DNA of 64,000 nucleotides. Origin: Streptomyces spinosisporus. Lineage in GTDB: Bacteria; Actinomycetota; Actinomycetes; Streptomycetales; Streptomycetaceae. Each line of letters opens with the position of its first letter. Within the stretch, counting starts at the first letter, position 1. A program made the translations under genes and the position numbers. The stretch lies in the NCBI RefSeq assembly GCF_022698145.1, contig NZ_JALDAX010000001.1:1138036-1202035 (forward strand), given 5' to 3'. Shown here in pieces: positions 16,317 to 25,449 of the stretch. The notes under the pieces are model-generated. The model worked only from the letters and a program-made list of their open reading frames with translations, searched no databases and was not told the DNA's origin.

Positions 16317-18053
16317 TCAGTGGGAGTCGCGGGGGACCTCGTGGCCGCGGCTTCCGCGCAGGAAACCGAAGTCGGCGCCCCGGTCGGCCTGTTCCACGTG
16401 CTGGGTGTAGAGCCAGGCGTAGCCGCTGGTGTGCCGCTCGGCGGGTGCCTTCCATGCCTCACGGCGCCGGGTGAGCTCGGCGTCGTCCACGTCCAGGTCC
16501 AGCGTGCGGTTCGGGACGTCGAGGACGACTACGTCACCGTCGCGCACCAGGGCGAGGGGTCCGCCGACGGCGGCCTCGGGCGCCACGTGCAGGACCACCG
16601 TGCCGTACCCGGTGCCGCTCATCCGGCCGTCGCAGACGCGGACCATGTCCGTGACCCCGGCCTTCAGCAGCTTGGCGGGCAGCGGGACGTTGGAGACCTC
16701 GGGCATGCCGGGATAGCCCCTGGGTCCTGCGTTGCGGATGACGATGACGGTGTTCTCGTCGACGTCGAGCTTCGGGTCGTCGGCGACCGCGTGGTAGGCC
16801 TCGGGGGAGTCGAAGACGCGTGCCGGACCGCGGTGGGTGAGCAGGTGGGGCGAGGCGGCGGACTGCTTGATCACCGCACCGTCGGGGCACAGGTTGCCGC
16901 GCAGGACGGCGGTACCGGTGCCGGCCGGCTGGAAGGGGGCGTCGAGGCCGGTGATGACGTCGGTGTTGTCGTTCTCGGCGTCGGCGACGTTCTCGGCGAC
17001 GCCGCGTCCGGTGACGGTGATCTGCTCGCCGTGCAGCAGCTCGCCGCGGAGCAGTTCGGCCATGACGGCGGGCAGCCCGCCCGCGTAGCAGAAGTCCTCC
17101 ATGAGGTACGTGCCGCTGGGCATCAGGTTGACCAGGGTCGGCACCGCGCGGACCAGTTCGTCGAAGTCCTCCAGGCCCAGGTCGACGCCGACGCGTCCGG
17201 CGAGGGCGGTGAGATGGATGATGGCGTTGGTGGAGCCGCCGATGGCCGCGTTGACCCTGATGGCGTTCTCGAACGCCTCCCGGGTCAGGATCCGCGAGGG
17301 GCGCAGCTCCTCCTCCACCATCGCGACGATGCGCTGCCCCGCCGACTGCGCGATCTCCATCCGCCGGGAGTCGACCGCGGGCCAGGCCGCCGAGCCCGGC
17401 AGCTGCATCCCGAGCGCCTCGGCCATGCAGGCCATCGTGGAGGCGGTGCCCATGGTCATGCAGTGGCCGTTGGAGCGGGCCATGCAGCCCTCGGCGAAGA
17501 AGCACTCCTCCTCGGTCATCCGGCCGGTCTTCAGGTCCTCCTCGAACTTCCACACATGGGTGCCGGATCCCACGTCCTTGCCGCGGTACTTGCCGTTCAG
17601 CATCGGCCCGCCGGTGACCATGACGGAGGGCAGGTCGACGCTGGCGGCGCCCATGAGCATGGCGGGGGTCGTCTTGTCGCAGCCGGACAGCAGGACCACT
17701 CCGTCGAGCGGGTTGGCCCGGATCAGCTCCTCGACCTCCATGGCCATGAGATTGCGGTACAGCATGGCGGTGGGGCGCATCAGGGTCTCGCCGGTGGCCA
17801 TGGTGGGGAACTGCAGCGGGAAGCCGCCCGCCTGCCACACTCCGCGCTTGACGGCCTCGGCGACGCGGGTCAAGTGAGCGTTGCACGGGGCGAGTTCGGA
17901 GGCGCTGGTCGCGATGCCGATGACGGGGCGGCCGTCGAAGACCTCGTGCCCGAATCCCTGGTTGCGCATCCAGGAGCGGTACACCATCCCGCCGCGGCCA
18001 CTCGCACCGAACCATGCCTGGCTGCGACGGCTCGTCCTGTTCCCGTCGTTCAT
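16317..18053 (-). CDS. IlvD/Edd-family sugar-acid (pentonate) dehydratase
   Basis: A 578-residue IlvD/Edd dehydratase starting at ATG 18053 after GGGAG. The three iron-sulfur cysteines fall where the family has them: Cys57 (APCNAH), Cys125 (LLSGCDKTTPA) and Cys198 (ARSNGHCMTMG). The active-site serine region is near the C-terminus (DGRMSGTGYG). Length and motifs such as YRSWMRNQGF and MVYRSW fit the L-arabonate/D-xylonate dehydratase branch better than dihydroxy-acid dehydratase of branched-chain synthesis. It would make 2-keto-3-deoxypentonate, the substrate of the XylX-like enzyme encoded 46 bases downstream. A perfect GntR-type palindrome lies in its upstream gap, shared with the divergent FadR-type regulator. 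Confidence 0.85.
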   Translation of the reverse strand: MNDGNRTSRRSQAWFGASGRGGMVYRSWMRNQGFGHEVFDGRPVIGIATSASELAPCNAHLTRVAEAVKRGVWQAGGFPLQFPTMATGETLMRPTAMLYRNLMAMEVEELIRANPLDGVVLLSGCDKTTPAMLMGAASVDLPSVMVTGGPMLNGKYRGKDVGSGTHVWKFEEDLKTGRMTEEECFFAEGCMARSNGHCMTMGTASTMACMAEALGMQLPGSAAWPAVDSRRMEIAQSAGQRIVAMVEEELRPSRILTREAFENAIRVNAAIGGSTNAIIHLTALAGRVGVDLGLEDFDELVRAVPTLVNLMPSGTYLMEDFCYAGGLPAVMAELLRGELLHGEQITVTGRGVAENVADAENDNTDVITGLDAPFQPAGTGTAVLRGNLCPDGAVIKQSAASPHLLTHRGPARVFDSPEAYHAVADDPKLDVDENTVIVIRNAGPRGYPGMPEVSNVPLPAKLLKAGVTDMVRVCDGRMSGTGYGTVVLHVAPEAAVGGPLALVRDGDVVVLDVPNRTLDLDVDDAELTRRREAWKAPAERHTSGYAWLYTQHVEQADRGADFGFLRGSRGHEVPRDSH

Positions 18054-18135
18054 GTAGCTACTCCCGTGGCTCTCGCGTCGGCTGGTTCGCGATGGGGCGG
18101 TGTCGTGGGGGACCGTCAGGCCGTAGCCTGGACAC

Positions 18136-18150
18136 AATCATTAAATGATT
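18136..18150. promoter_or_regulatory. FadR/GntR-type operator (perfect palindrome)
   Basis: AATCATTAAATGATT is a perfect 7-1-7 palindrome, A+T-rich in a very GC-rich background, between the divergent dehydratase and GntR genes. A degenerate repeat (ATTCGATGAAT) overlaps its right edge. Position and shape are typical for autoregulated GntR proteins. Confidence 0.75.
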
Positions 18151-18182
18151 CGATGAATGACGTCCAGGGGTGAACACAGATC

Positions 18183-18899
18183 GTGGTGCACTTCCCGACC
18201 ACGCATGAGCGAGTGGTCGACGAACTCGGCCGGCGCATCGTGGGCGGAGCGTGGGAACCGGGGCACGCGCTGCCGGTCGAAGACCTGCTCGCGGCCGACA
18301 TCGGCGTCAGCCGGGGCGCGTTGCGGGAGGCGGTCAAGGCTCTGGTGGCCAAGGGAATGCTGCGGGTACGCCCGCGCACCGGCACCCGCGTACTGCCCCC
18401 GGAGCACTGGAACCACCTGGACCGTGACGTACTGCGCTGGAAACAGGCCGGGGACGCCGCGGCCCTGCTGCGCGACACCGGTGAACTGCGCAGGATCGTC
18501 GAGCCCGAGGCGGCCCGGCTCGCCGCCGTCCGGGCCCACCCCGACGACGTACGAGCCCTGTACGACGCCCTGGCCGCCATGGAGGCCGCAGCGGCGGAAC
18601 CCGGCCGCAGCGGCTACATCGAGGCCGACATCGCCTTCCACCGGGCCCTGCTCGACGCCGGCGGCAACCGTCTGCTCGGCTCACTGGGCCGCGCCATCGA
18701 GATCGCGCTGGAACACAGCTTCGTCGTCAGCACCCAGACCCCGGGCGCGGTGGAAGCCTCGCTGCCCGGCCATCGCGCCATCGTGGAGGCGGTGGCGGCC
18801 GGCGATCCGGCGGCGGCGACGGCCGCCGTACTGGCCGTGGTCGACGCCGCCGAACGGGAGATCGCCCAATCACCGGGGCTGCCGCGTGACGCCGTATGA
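18183..18899 (+). CDS. GntR/FadR-subfamily transcriptional regulator
   Basis: A 238-residue regulator. The winged helix-turn-helix occupies about residues 8-72 (RVVDELGRRIVGGAWEPGHA; VSRGALREAVKALVAKGML; RPRTGTRV), followed by the all-helical FCD domain of the FadR group, with the metal/ligand residues D...H (EADIAFHRALLDAGGN) and a later H (PGHRAIVEAV). It starts at GTG 18183 (GTG 18186 also possible) and is divergent from the sugar-acid dehydratase gene, with a palindrome between them. It most likely represses the dehydratase/XylX-like operon until a sugar acid or keto-deoxy acid binds. The effector is not known. Confidence 0.9.
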   Translation: MVHFPTTHERVVDELGRRIVGGAWEPGHALPVEDLLAADIGVSRGALREAVKALVAKGMLRVRPRTGTRVLPPEHWNHLDRDVLRWKQAGDAAALLRDTGELRRIVEPEAARLAAVRAHPDDVRALYDALAAMEAAAAEPGRSGYIEADIAFHRALLDAGGNRLLGSLGRAIEIALEHSFVVSTQTPGAVEASLPGHRAIVEAVAAGDPAAATAAVLAVVDAAEREIAQSPGLPRDAV

Positions 18900-18910
18900 C
18901 CTGCGGCGGG

Positions 18911-20386
18911 CTACGGGTCGTGTTCTCGGACATAGACGGTGACTCGCGCCCCGTGGACATGAGTTGTTCCGTAGGCGCGGAAGTGGCGTCGCAGGGTGCT
19001 TGTTTTCGCTTGCTCCTGCGGGCTGGTCAGCGAATGCGCACCCGCCGCGCGGACCACGACGATCCGGTCGAATGCCAGCATGCGTGCCGCGATCTCCCGG
19101 GCGGGGAGCTCGACACCTGCGAGTGTGTTCGACGAAACGGGATCCTGTGCCAAGGCGAGATCTGTCAGAAAACGGGTGTCCTCGGGGTTGGCCGCGGTCA
19201 AGATCCGTTGCCGGCCGGAGAGATAGAGCAGCCCGTCGCCGGGACGGCCTTCCTTGCGTACGGCGGCGGCGATGGCGGTGACGTCATTGCTCCGACTCTG
19301 GGGCGTCCGCAGCGAAACGCTCGGCGGGACGAGCGCGGCCAGTACGGCAACCGCCGCGAGCCACGCATTGCGGGAAGACCTCTGCCGCCGGTGGAAATAG
19401 TCCATCCGGGCGCCCAGCAGCAAGGCGATTCCGATATTGCTGTAGAGCACATACCGGTCGACGAAAAGCGGCTTGACCAGGGAGGCGATCAGCAGCAGAA
19501 GGCCCGGAAGCACAAGAATCGGTACAGCCAGCGCGGAAAGCCGTACGGGTCCCCGCACCCCCAGGGGTACTCGGGCACACGCGACGCCCACGACCGCCAC
19601 GATCAGGAGATAACGCAGCCGCACCGGTCCGTCGATCCAGGCCACCTGCCCCGACTGCCCCGCACTGCAGATCGCCGGCGGCAACAGCCCGGCCACAACA
19701 CCCACGGCAGCCGCACTCCACGCCTTCAGCACCGGTCGTGGAACACGGGAGACGACCAGTGTGACGCCATGTGCGACCAGGGCGAGGACCGCGAACTCAT
19801 GGAGCAGACAGGCCAGCAGCATGGTGGAGCCATAGACCGCCCACCGCCACCGGGCGCGATGCGGGACGCCGGTCACCAGCGCATGGGTGGCCCAGGTGAC
19901 CAGGGCACAGACCATGGCGTACGAGCGGCCTTCCTGCGCGTACTTCTGCACCTGGGGGAGGAGTGGAAACACCAGCCCGGCCAGCAGTCCGGCCCGGGGC
20001 CCCGCCAGGCGTAGCCCCACAAGCCCGACTCCGCTCGCCGCCACCGACATCGCCAGCACGGACGGCAGCCGCAACGTCAGCAGCCCTCCGCCGAAGAGGC
20101 CGTAGAGCTCGTGCATCACGGCGTAGTAGAGGGCATGGACCAGATCAACGTGCTGGGCGGTGAGCCATATCTGCGAAAGATCGCGATGCGCGAGCAGATA
20201 GGTGACGGACTCGTCCCCCCACAAGGTGTTCTGCCTGCGGATGCCCCAGAGCCCCAGAGCGATGGTCAGCGACCAGGGCGCGATGACGACAACGGCTGTG
20301 GCCGGGCCCGGATTTCGCCGACGGGCGGGTGCGGGAGGGGAAACCGTCCTGGCCACGGCGGCGGGAACATGTTCAGCAACTGGCAT
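18911..20386 (-). CDS. Polytopic membrane glycosyltransferase-like protein (GT39/ArnT type)
   Basis: A 491-residue membrane protein with about 11 segments. After helix 1 comes NTLWGDESVTYLLAHRDLSQIW, with the Asp-Glu pair expected for the catalytic loop of polyprenyl-phosphate-dependent C-type glycosyltransferases (PMT/ArnT), and later a periplasmic-type C-terminal domain (GRPGDGLLYLSGRQRILTA). It would transfer a sugar from a lipid-phosphate donor at the outer face of the membrane. It starts at ATG 20386 and is divergent from the two-component genes, which may regulate it. Neither donor nor acceptor can be read from the sequence. Confidence 0.75.
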   Translation of the reverse strand: MPVAEHVPAAVARTVSPPAPARRRNPGPATAVVVIAPWSLTIALGLWGIRRQNTLWGDESVTYLLAHRDLSQIWLTAQHVDLVHALYYAVMHELYGLFGGGLLTLRLPSVLAMSVAASGVGLVGLRLAGPRAGLLAGLVFPLLPQVQKYAQEGRSYAMVCALVTWATHALVTGVPHRARWRWAVYGSTMLLACLLHEFAVLALVAHGVTLVVSRVPRPVLKAWSAAAVGVVAGLLPPAICSAGQSGQVAWIDGPVRLRYLLIVAVVGVACARVPLGVRGPVRLSALAVPILVLPGLLLLIASLVKPLFVDRYVLYSNIGIALLLGARMDYFHRRQRSSRNAWLAAVAVLAALVPPSVSLRTPQSRSNDVTAIAAAVRKEGRPGDGLLYLSGRQRILTAANPEDTRFLTDLALAQDPVSSNTLAGVELPAREIAARMLAFDRIVVVRAAGAHSLTSPQEQAKTSTLRRHFRAYGTTHVHGARVTVYVREHDP

Positions 20387-20514
20387 CGGCAGAAGGGCCT
20401 TTCAGCAGCGGCGAAGAAGCTCCGCCAGCGTGCTCGGACCTCGTTGACCGTTCGCTGACCCAACCTGACCGGCCGATCAGGAAGGCGGCCCGGCGCTGTG
20501 CAAGGCTGCACCGC

Positions 20515-21195
20515 ATGCGCATCCTGGTAGTCGAGGACGAGGTGGACCTCGCCCACACCCTGCACACCGGCCTCACCGCCGAGGGCTACAGCGTCGACCT
20601 CGCCCATGACGGCCGGCAGGGACTGTGGATGGCCCGGACCGGCGAATACGCCCTGGTCGTCCTGGACTTGATGCTGCCCGGACTCAACGGCTACAAGGTC
20701 TGCGCCCAGCTGCGCCGGGAGGGCAACGCGACTCCCATCCTCGTACTCACCGCCAAGGACGGGGACTGGGACCAGGCGGAGGCCCTGGACACGGGGGCCG
20801 ATGACTACCTGGCCAAACCCTTCTCCTACATGGTGCTCGTCGCACGGCTGCGAGCCCTGGTCAGACGAGCCGCCACGGTCGTCCCGCCCGTCCTCGCCGT
20901 GGGCGACCTGTCGTTGGACGTCGCCGCCCGGGTCTGCCGCCGGGCCGGGGTCCGGGTGGAGCTCACCCCCCGGGAGTTCGCCGTCCTGGAGCTACTGGCC
21001 CGCCGAGCAGGCCAGGCGGTGTCCAAAATGGATCTGCTCTATCACGCGTGGCCCGACGAAGCATGGGATCCCAACCTGGTCGAGGCGCGCGTCAGCACCC
21101 TCCGCAAGAAGGTGGACGCCGCGTTCCACCGGCAGTCCCTGCAGACCGTACGAGGCACCGGCTACCGACTGGTGGACGACCGTGAACGCGACTGA
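20515..21195 (+). CDS. OmpR/PhoB-family response regulator
   Basis: A 226-residue regulator. The receiver domain has the acidic pair (VVEDEVD), the phosphoacceptor Asp51 (VVLDLMLPG), Thr (LVLTAKD) and Lys (DYLAKPF). The C-terminal winged helix (ELTPREFAVLELLARRAG to LQTVRGTGYRLV) binds DNA. ATG 20515 gives the normal MRILVVEDE start. The stop overlaps the histidine kinase start by 14 bases, so the two are translated together. Its partner kinase phosphorylates Asp51. Targets may include the divergent glycosyltransferase gene. Confidence 0.95.
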   Translation: MRILVVEDEVDLAHTLHTGLTAEGYSVDLAHDGRQGLWMARTGEYALVVLDLMLPGLNGYKVCAQLRREGNATPILVLTAKDGDWDQAEALDTGADDYLAKPFSYMVLVARLRALVRRAATVVPPVLAVGDLSLDVAARVCRRAGVRVELTPREFAVLELLARRAGQAVSKMDLLYHAWPDEAWDPNLVEARVSTLRKKVDAAFHRQSLQTVRGTGYRLVDDRERD

Positions 21196-22657
21196 ACCGC
21201 GGCGTCGTTGGTGGCCGCGTTCGGTACGGGCCCGCACGGCCCTGGCCGCCGCCTCGACCGCCGCCCTCATCCTGGTCGCCATCGGCTGGTGGCTGCACCA
21301 CGACGTCTACCGCCAGGGCACGCGGATCGCCGAGAAACAAGCCGAGCAACAGCTCTGGGCTCTCGTCGACCAGCTGAACGAGGGGGTGGTTCCCGCTCAC
21401 AGAGACACCGTGCTGCCGTACGAGGTCGTCGCCACCGGCCGACGCGCCGCTGTCGCCTACGGCGGAGGCATGGACGCCTTCGATCCCGGCACCCGCCATG
21501 TGCTGCCCGCCCCGGCGGAGGCCAGGGAGCCCGGAAGCCTGACGATCCTTCCCCTGCGCATACCGATGCGCGACTCCAGCTCCAGAGACAGATTCGGCAT
21601 GGCCGGCAGAACCCGCACGGTCATGTTCGCCGACATCAGCGCCGATGAACTCGGCAGCGACAAAGTCGCCGCTCTGGGCGTCACGACCGACGCCCACCTG
21701 CGGGTCTATGTAGTGGTGCTCCCGCGAACAGCCGAGGACATGGCCAGGACCACTGACCTCCTGCTGCTGCGGGCCGGGCTCGTCGGCCTCGTACTGATCG
21801 CCGCCGTCACCTACTTCGCGGTCCGTATCGCGCTGCGGCCGGTCGAGGCCATCCGCGTCCTCACCGCCTCGGTCACCGCGACCGACCCCCGTGAACGCGT
21901 CACCGTCCCCGCCACGGGACACGAGATCACCGCCCTGGCCACCACCATCAACGCCACCCTCCAACGCCTCGACACCGCCGCCGCCCAGCAACGCCGCTTC
22001 GTCGCCGATGCCGCCCACGAACTACGCAGCCCCCTGACCACCCTGCTGGCCAGTCTGGAAGTCGCGCTCGCCTACCCGGAACGCACCGACTGGCCCGCCG
22101 CGGCCACCACCGCCGCACGACAGACCCGCCGCCTCCAGGCGCTCGCCGAAGACCTGCTGCTGCTCGCCCGCCTCGACACCCGCACCCCCGTGACCGGCCC
22201 CGAGACCGTCGACCTGACAGCACTCGCCTCCCGGCTGACCGAGCAATACCCCCTCACCGAACGGCCGTTGACCCTCACCTGCGACAGCACCGCCCCCGCG
22301 CACGCCCACGGAAACCCCGACGAGTACGAACGGCTGCTGCGCAACCTCATCGACAACGCCGCCCGCCACGCCGCACACCGCATCCAGATCACCATCCGGA
22401 ACCAGGACGACTGGGTCGTCCTCACGGTGCACGACGACGGGCCGGGCGTGCCCGCAGAGGACGCGGAGCGCATCTTCGAACGCTTCGTCCGGCTCGACGA
22501 CGCCCGTTCCCGCGACGACGGTGGCACCGGCCTGGGCCTCGCCATCGCCCGCGATCTGGCCGACCGCCACGGAGGCACCCTCACCCTCGCCCCCCGGACC
22601 CTCGGAGCATGCTTCCGGCTACGCCTTCCCCGAGCTCGCACTCCGGCCGAGAAATAA
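21182..22657 (+). CDS. Two-component sensor histidine kinase
   Basis: A 491-residue membrane kinase. It has one transmembrane segment near residues 18-36, an extracellular sensor of about 150 residues, a second segment (LVGLVLIAAVTYFAV), a HAMP domain, then the dimerisation domain with His279 in VADAAHELRSPL and an ATPase domain with N box (RNLIDNAARHA), G1 (DDGPGVP), F (FERFVR) and G2 (GTGLGLAIARDL). GTG 21182 lies inside the end of the response regulator gene. It senses an unknown envelope signal and phosphorylates the upstream regulator. A strong hairpin terminator follows at 22738. Confidence 0.95.
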   Translation: MNATEPRRRWWPRSVRARTALAAASTAALILVAIGWWLHHDVYRQGTRIAEKQAEQQLWALVDQLNEGVVPAHRDTVLPYEVVATGRRAAVAYGGGMDAFDPGTRHVLPAPAEAREPGSLTILPLRIPMRDSSSRDRFGMAGRTRTVMFADISADELGSDKVAALGVTTDAHLRVYVVVLPRTAEDMARTTDLLLLRAGLVGLVLIAAVTYFAVRIALRPVEAIRVLTASVTATDPRERVTVPATGHEITALATTINATLQRLDTAAAQQRRFVADAAHELRSPLTTLLASLEVALAYPERTDWPAAATTAARQTRRLQALAEDLLLLARLDTRTPVTGPETVDLTALASRLTEQYPLTERPLTLTCDSTAPAHAHGNPDEYERLLRNLIDNAARHAAHRIQITIRNQDDWVVLTVHDDGPGVPAEDAERIFERFVRLDDARSRDDGGTGLGLAIARDLADRHGGTLTLAPRTLGACFRLRLPRARTPAEK

Positions 22658-22988
22658 GGCGCCTCACGGCGGCAGCCCTTCAGAACCGGAAGAATCAGCA
22701 CGAGATCACCCGCTGGAGCGGCTGCCGATCGACTGGCGGCCGGAGCCCGGGACCGCAGCGGGCCCGGGCTCCGGCCTTGTCCTTCGATCCGCTTCGAGGA
22801 GGGGACTCGACGGCTCGCAGGACATCCCGCGCAAGGCCCAGGGGGGCGGGTCTCACGCGCACGGCCGCCGTCAGCGCCGACTCCGGCGGTGGTCGCGCCC
22901 GTCCGGGTACCCCAATTCCCTTGCCTCATGCCGCAGTTGTGGGACGCAGGTGGAGCCGTGCAGTCCGCTTGCGTCCCGGTGGGCTCGG
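22658..22988. other. Convergent intergenic region; only a terminator seen
   Basis: This 331-base gap lies between the histidine kinase and the convergent GH1 gene. It contains one strong hairpin terminator. The remainder shows no start codon with ribosome site, no coding periodicity that I can see and no recognisable RNA. Confidence 0.6.
22738..22784 (+). terminator. 14-bp perfect hairpin terminator
   Basis: GGCCGGAGCCCGGG (22738-22751) pairs with CCCGGGCTCCGGCC (22763-22776), followed by TTGTCCTT. It ends the two-component operon and could also act on the convergent gene. Confidence 0.8.
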
Positions 22989-24428
22989 TCAGGCGGCGGG
23001 CAGGGTGCCGGTGCGGGCGACCTGGGCGTACCAGCGGGCGCTGGCCTTGGGGATGCGGGTGCCGGTCGGGTAGTCGACGTAGACGGCCCCGAAGCGCTTG
23101 CTGTAGCCGTAGCCCCATTCGAAGTTGTCCAGCAGGGACCACAGGAAGTAGCCGCGTACGTCCGCGCCGTCCTCGATGGCCTGGTGCACGGCGGCCAGGT
23201 GGCCGCGTACGTAGGCGATGCGGTCGGGGTCGTTGACCTGGCCGGAGGGGTCGGCGTAGTCGTCGAAGGCGGCCCCGTTCTCGGTGACGACCAGGGGCAG
23301 GGTCGGGAACTGGGACGACAGCCGGGTCAGGAGGTCGTAGAGGCCCGTGGGGTCGACGGCCCAGCCCATGGCGGTGGTGTCGCCGGGCGGCTGGTGGAAG
23401 GCTACCTGGTCCGCTCCGGGCCAGGGGCTGTGCGAACTCCTGCCGTGACCGTCCGCGTTGTGCGTGCCGCTGCCGTCGGCCTCCGAAACCACCGTGGGCG
23501 TGTAGTAGTTGATGCCGAGGAAGTCCAGCGGCCGGCTGATCTGCTCCAGGTCGCCGTCGCGTACGAAGGACCAGTCGGTCAGCGTCGCCGTGTCCTTGAG
23601 CAGGTCCTCCGGGTACGCGCCCTGCAGCATCGGCCCGGTGAAGACCCGGTTGGCGAGCGCGTCGATCCGGCGGGCGGCGTCCGTGTCGGCGTCGCTGCCC
23701 GTGAGCGGGCGTACCTCGTGGAAGTTCAGCGTCACCGAGCACTGGGCGTTCGAGGGCAGCGCGGCGCGCAGCGCCTGGACGGCCAGGCCGTGCCCCAGGT
23801 TGAGGTGGTGGGCGGCGCGCAGGGCGGCCACCGGGTCGGTGCGGCCGGGGGCATGGACGCCGGAACCGTAGCCGAGGAAGGCGCTGCACCAGGGCTCGTT
23901 GAGCGTGGTCCAGGTCTTCACCCGGTCCCCGAGCGCGTCCGCGGCGATGGCCGCGTATTCGGCGAACCGCTCGGCCGTGACCCGCTCGGGCCAGCCGCCC
24001 GCGTCCTCCAACTCCTGCGGCAGGTCCCAGTGGTAGAGCGTGGCCACGGGCGTGATGCCCTTGGCCAGCAGCTCGTCGGCGAGACGGCGATAGAAGTCCA
24101 GGCCCTTCTGGACGGCGGGGCCGCGGCCGGTGGGCTGGATGCGGGGCCAGGCCAGGGAGAACCGGTAGGCGCCCAGGCCCAGTTCGCCCATGAGCGCCAC
24201 GTCCTCACGCCAGCGATGGTAGTGGTCCGTGGCGATGTCGCCGGTGTCGCCGTTGCGGACCCGGCCGGGTGTGTGGGCGTAGGTGTCCCAGATGGAGGGG
24301 GTGCGGCCATCTTCGGCGGTCGCGCCCTCGATCTGGTACGAGGCGGTCGCGGAGCCCCACAGGAAGCCGTCGGGGAAGACGCGTGCCACGTCCGGGGCAG
24401 ATCCGCCTTGTCGTGCTGCGGTGACCAC
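22989..24428 (-). CDS. Glycoside hydrolase family 1 beta-glucosidase
   Basis: A 479-residue GH1 enzyme with no signal peptide. The acid/base Glu178 is in TLNEPW and the nucleophile Glu383 in VTENGAAF; the N-terminal [15 protein letters not shown] and the C-terminal [14 protein letters not shown] are family hallmarks. GTG 24428 follows GAGAGG. It is the last gene of the importer operon transcribed from 27919, matching the cebEFG-bglC arrangement in which the cytoplasmic beta-glucosidase splits imported cellobiose or a related beta-glucoside. The natural substrate is inferred from context. Confidence 0.9.
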   Translation of the reverse strand: MVTAARQGGSAPDVARVFPDGFLWGSATASYQIEGATAEDGRTPSIWDTYAHTPGRVRNGDTGDIATDHYHRWREDVALMGELGLGAYRFSLAWPRIQPTGRGPAVQKGLDFYRRLADELLAKGITPVATLYHWDLPQELEDAGGWPERVTAERFAEYAAIAADALGDRVKTWTTLNEPWCSAFLGYGSGVHAPGRTDPVAALRAAHHLNLGHGLAVQALRAALPSNAQCSVTLNFHEVRPLTGSDADTDAARRIDALANRVFTGPMLQGAYPEDLLKDTATLTDWSFVRDGDLEQISRPLDFLGINYYTPTVVSEADGSGTHNADGHGRSSHSPWPGADQVAFHQPPGDTTAMGWAVDPTGLYDLLTRLSSQFPTLPLVVTENGAAFDDYADPSGQVNDPDRIAYVRGHLAAVHQAIEDGADVRGYFLWSLLDNFEWGYGYSKRFGAVYVDYPTGTRIPKASARWYAQVARTGTLPAA

Positions 24429-24516
24429 GTAGATCCTCTCAAAGGGTGTGTCGCAAGGGTGAGTTGAAACCGGGATACGGACAGGGGGGTACAAGCAGGC
24501 GGCAGGCGGCTCGGGT

Positions 24517-25437
24517 TCAGCCCTTCACCGCGCCCGCCATGATCCCGCTGACGATCTGACGCCCGAAGACGATGAACATCGCCAGCAGCGGCAGGGTGCC
24601 GAGCAGTGCGCCCGCCATGATCAGTGACTGGTCGCGGACATAGCCCGCGCTGAGCTGGGTGAGGGCGACCGGGACGGTCGGGTTGGTCATGTCGAGCACC
24701 ACGAACGGCCAGAAGAAGTCGTTCCAGGCGTGCACGAACGTGATCATGAACAGGACGGCCATCGCGGGCCGCGCGACCGGGAGCACGATGCTCCAGAAGA
24801 TCCGCAGCGAGTGCGCCCCGTCCACCCGTGCCGCCTCGACGAGTTCGTCCGGCAGGGCCTCACCGAGGTACTGCCGCATGAAGAACACGCCGACCGCGCT
24901 CACCAGCGTCGGGAAGATGACGGCGGGCAACTGCTGCGCAAGACCGAGGTCGGACATCATCATGAACAGCGGTACGACACCGAGTTGGGGCGGCACCATC
25001 ATGGTGCCGATCACCAGGGTGAGCAGGATGTTGCGGCCCTTGAAGCGCAGTTTGGCGAAGGCGAAGCCGGCCAGCGTCGCGAACAGCACCGTGGACAGCG
25101 CGATGACCCCGGCCACGATCAGGCTGTTGACCATGGCCTTGCCCATCGCCGCCTCGTCCCACGCGCGGGCGAGGTTGCTGAACAGGTTGGGGCCCGGCAG
25201 GAACGGCGGCGGGCTCTGGCTGACCCGGGTGTTGTCCGTGGAGGCCGCCACCATCGTCCAGTACAGCGGGAAGATCGACACGAGCGCCATGATCCCGAGC
25301 AGGACGTAGGCGAGCGGACCGGCGTGGTGCTGGCGGCCGGCACGTATGCGCAGCAGCCGGCGGCCGGCGCGCGGGGCTTTCGGGGCGGGGGTCCGGACCG
25401 GGGTGTCCGTGCGGACCGGAAGGGAGTTGACGGTCAT
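24517..25437 (-). CDS. Sugar ABC transporter permease (MalG/CebG type)
   Basis: A 306-residue permease with six membrane segments and the EAA loop ([22 protein letters not shown], near residue 200). Starts at ATG 25437, 12 bases after the first permease gene ends. It forms the membrane channel with that protein and serves the beta-glucoside binding protein encoded upstream. No ATPase gene is present; a shared MsiK-type ATPase is the likely motor. Confidence 0.88.
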   Translation of the reverse strand: MTVNSLPVRTDTPVRTPAPKAPRAGRRLLRIRAGRQHHAGPLAYVLLGIMALVSIFPLYWTMVAASTDNTRVSQSPPPFLPGPNLFSNLARAWDEAAMGKAMVNSLIVAGVIALSTVLFATLAGFAFAKLRFKGRNILLTLVIGTMMVPPQLGVVPLFMMMSDLGLAQQLPAVIFPTLVSAVGVFFMRQYLGEALPDELVEAARVDGAHSLRIFWSIVLPVARPAMAVLFMITFVHAWNDFFWPFVVLDMTNPTVPVALTQLSAGYVRDQSLIMAGALLGTLPLLAMFIVFGRQIVSGIMAGAVKG

Positions 25438-25449
25438 GACGGCTCCAGG

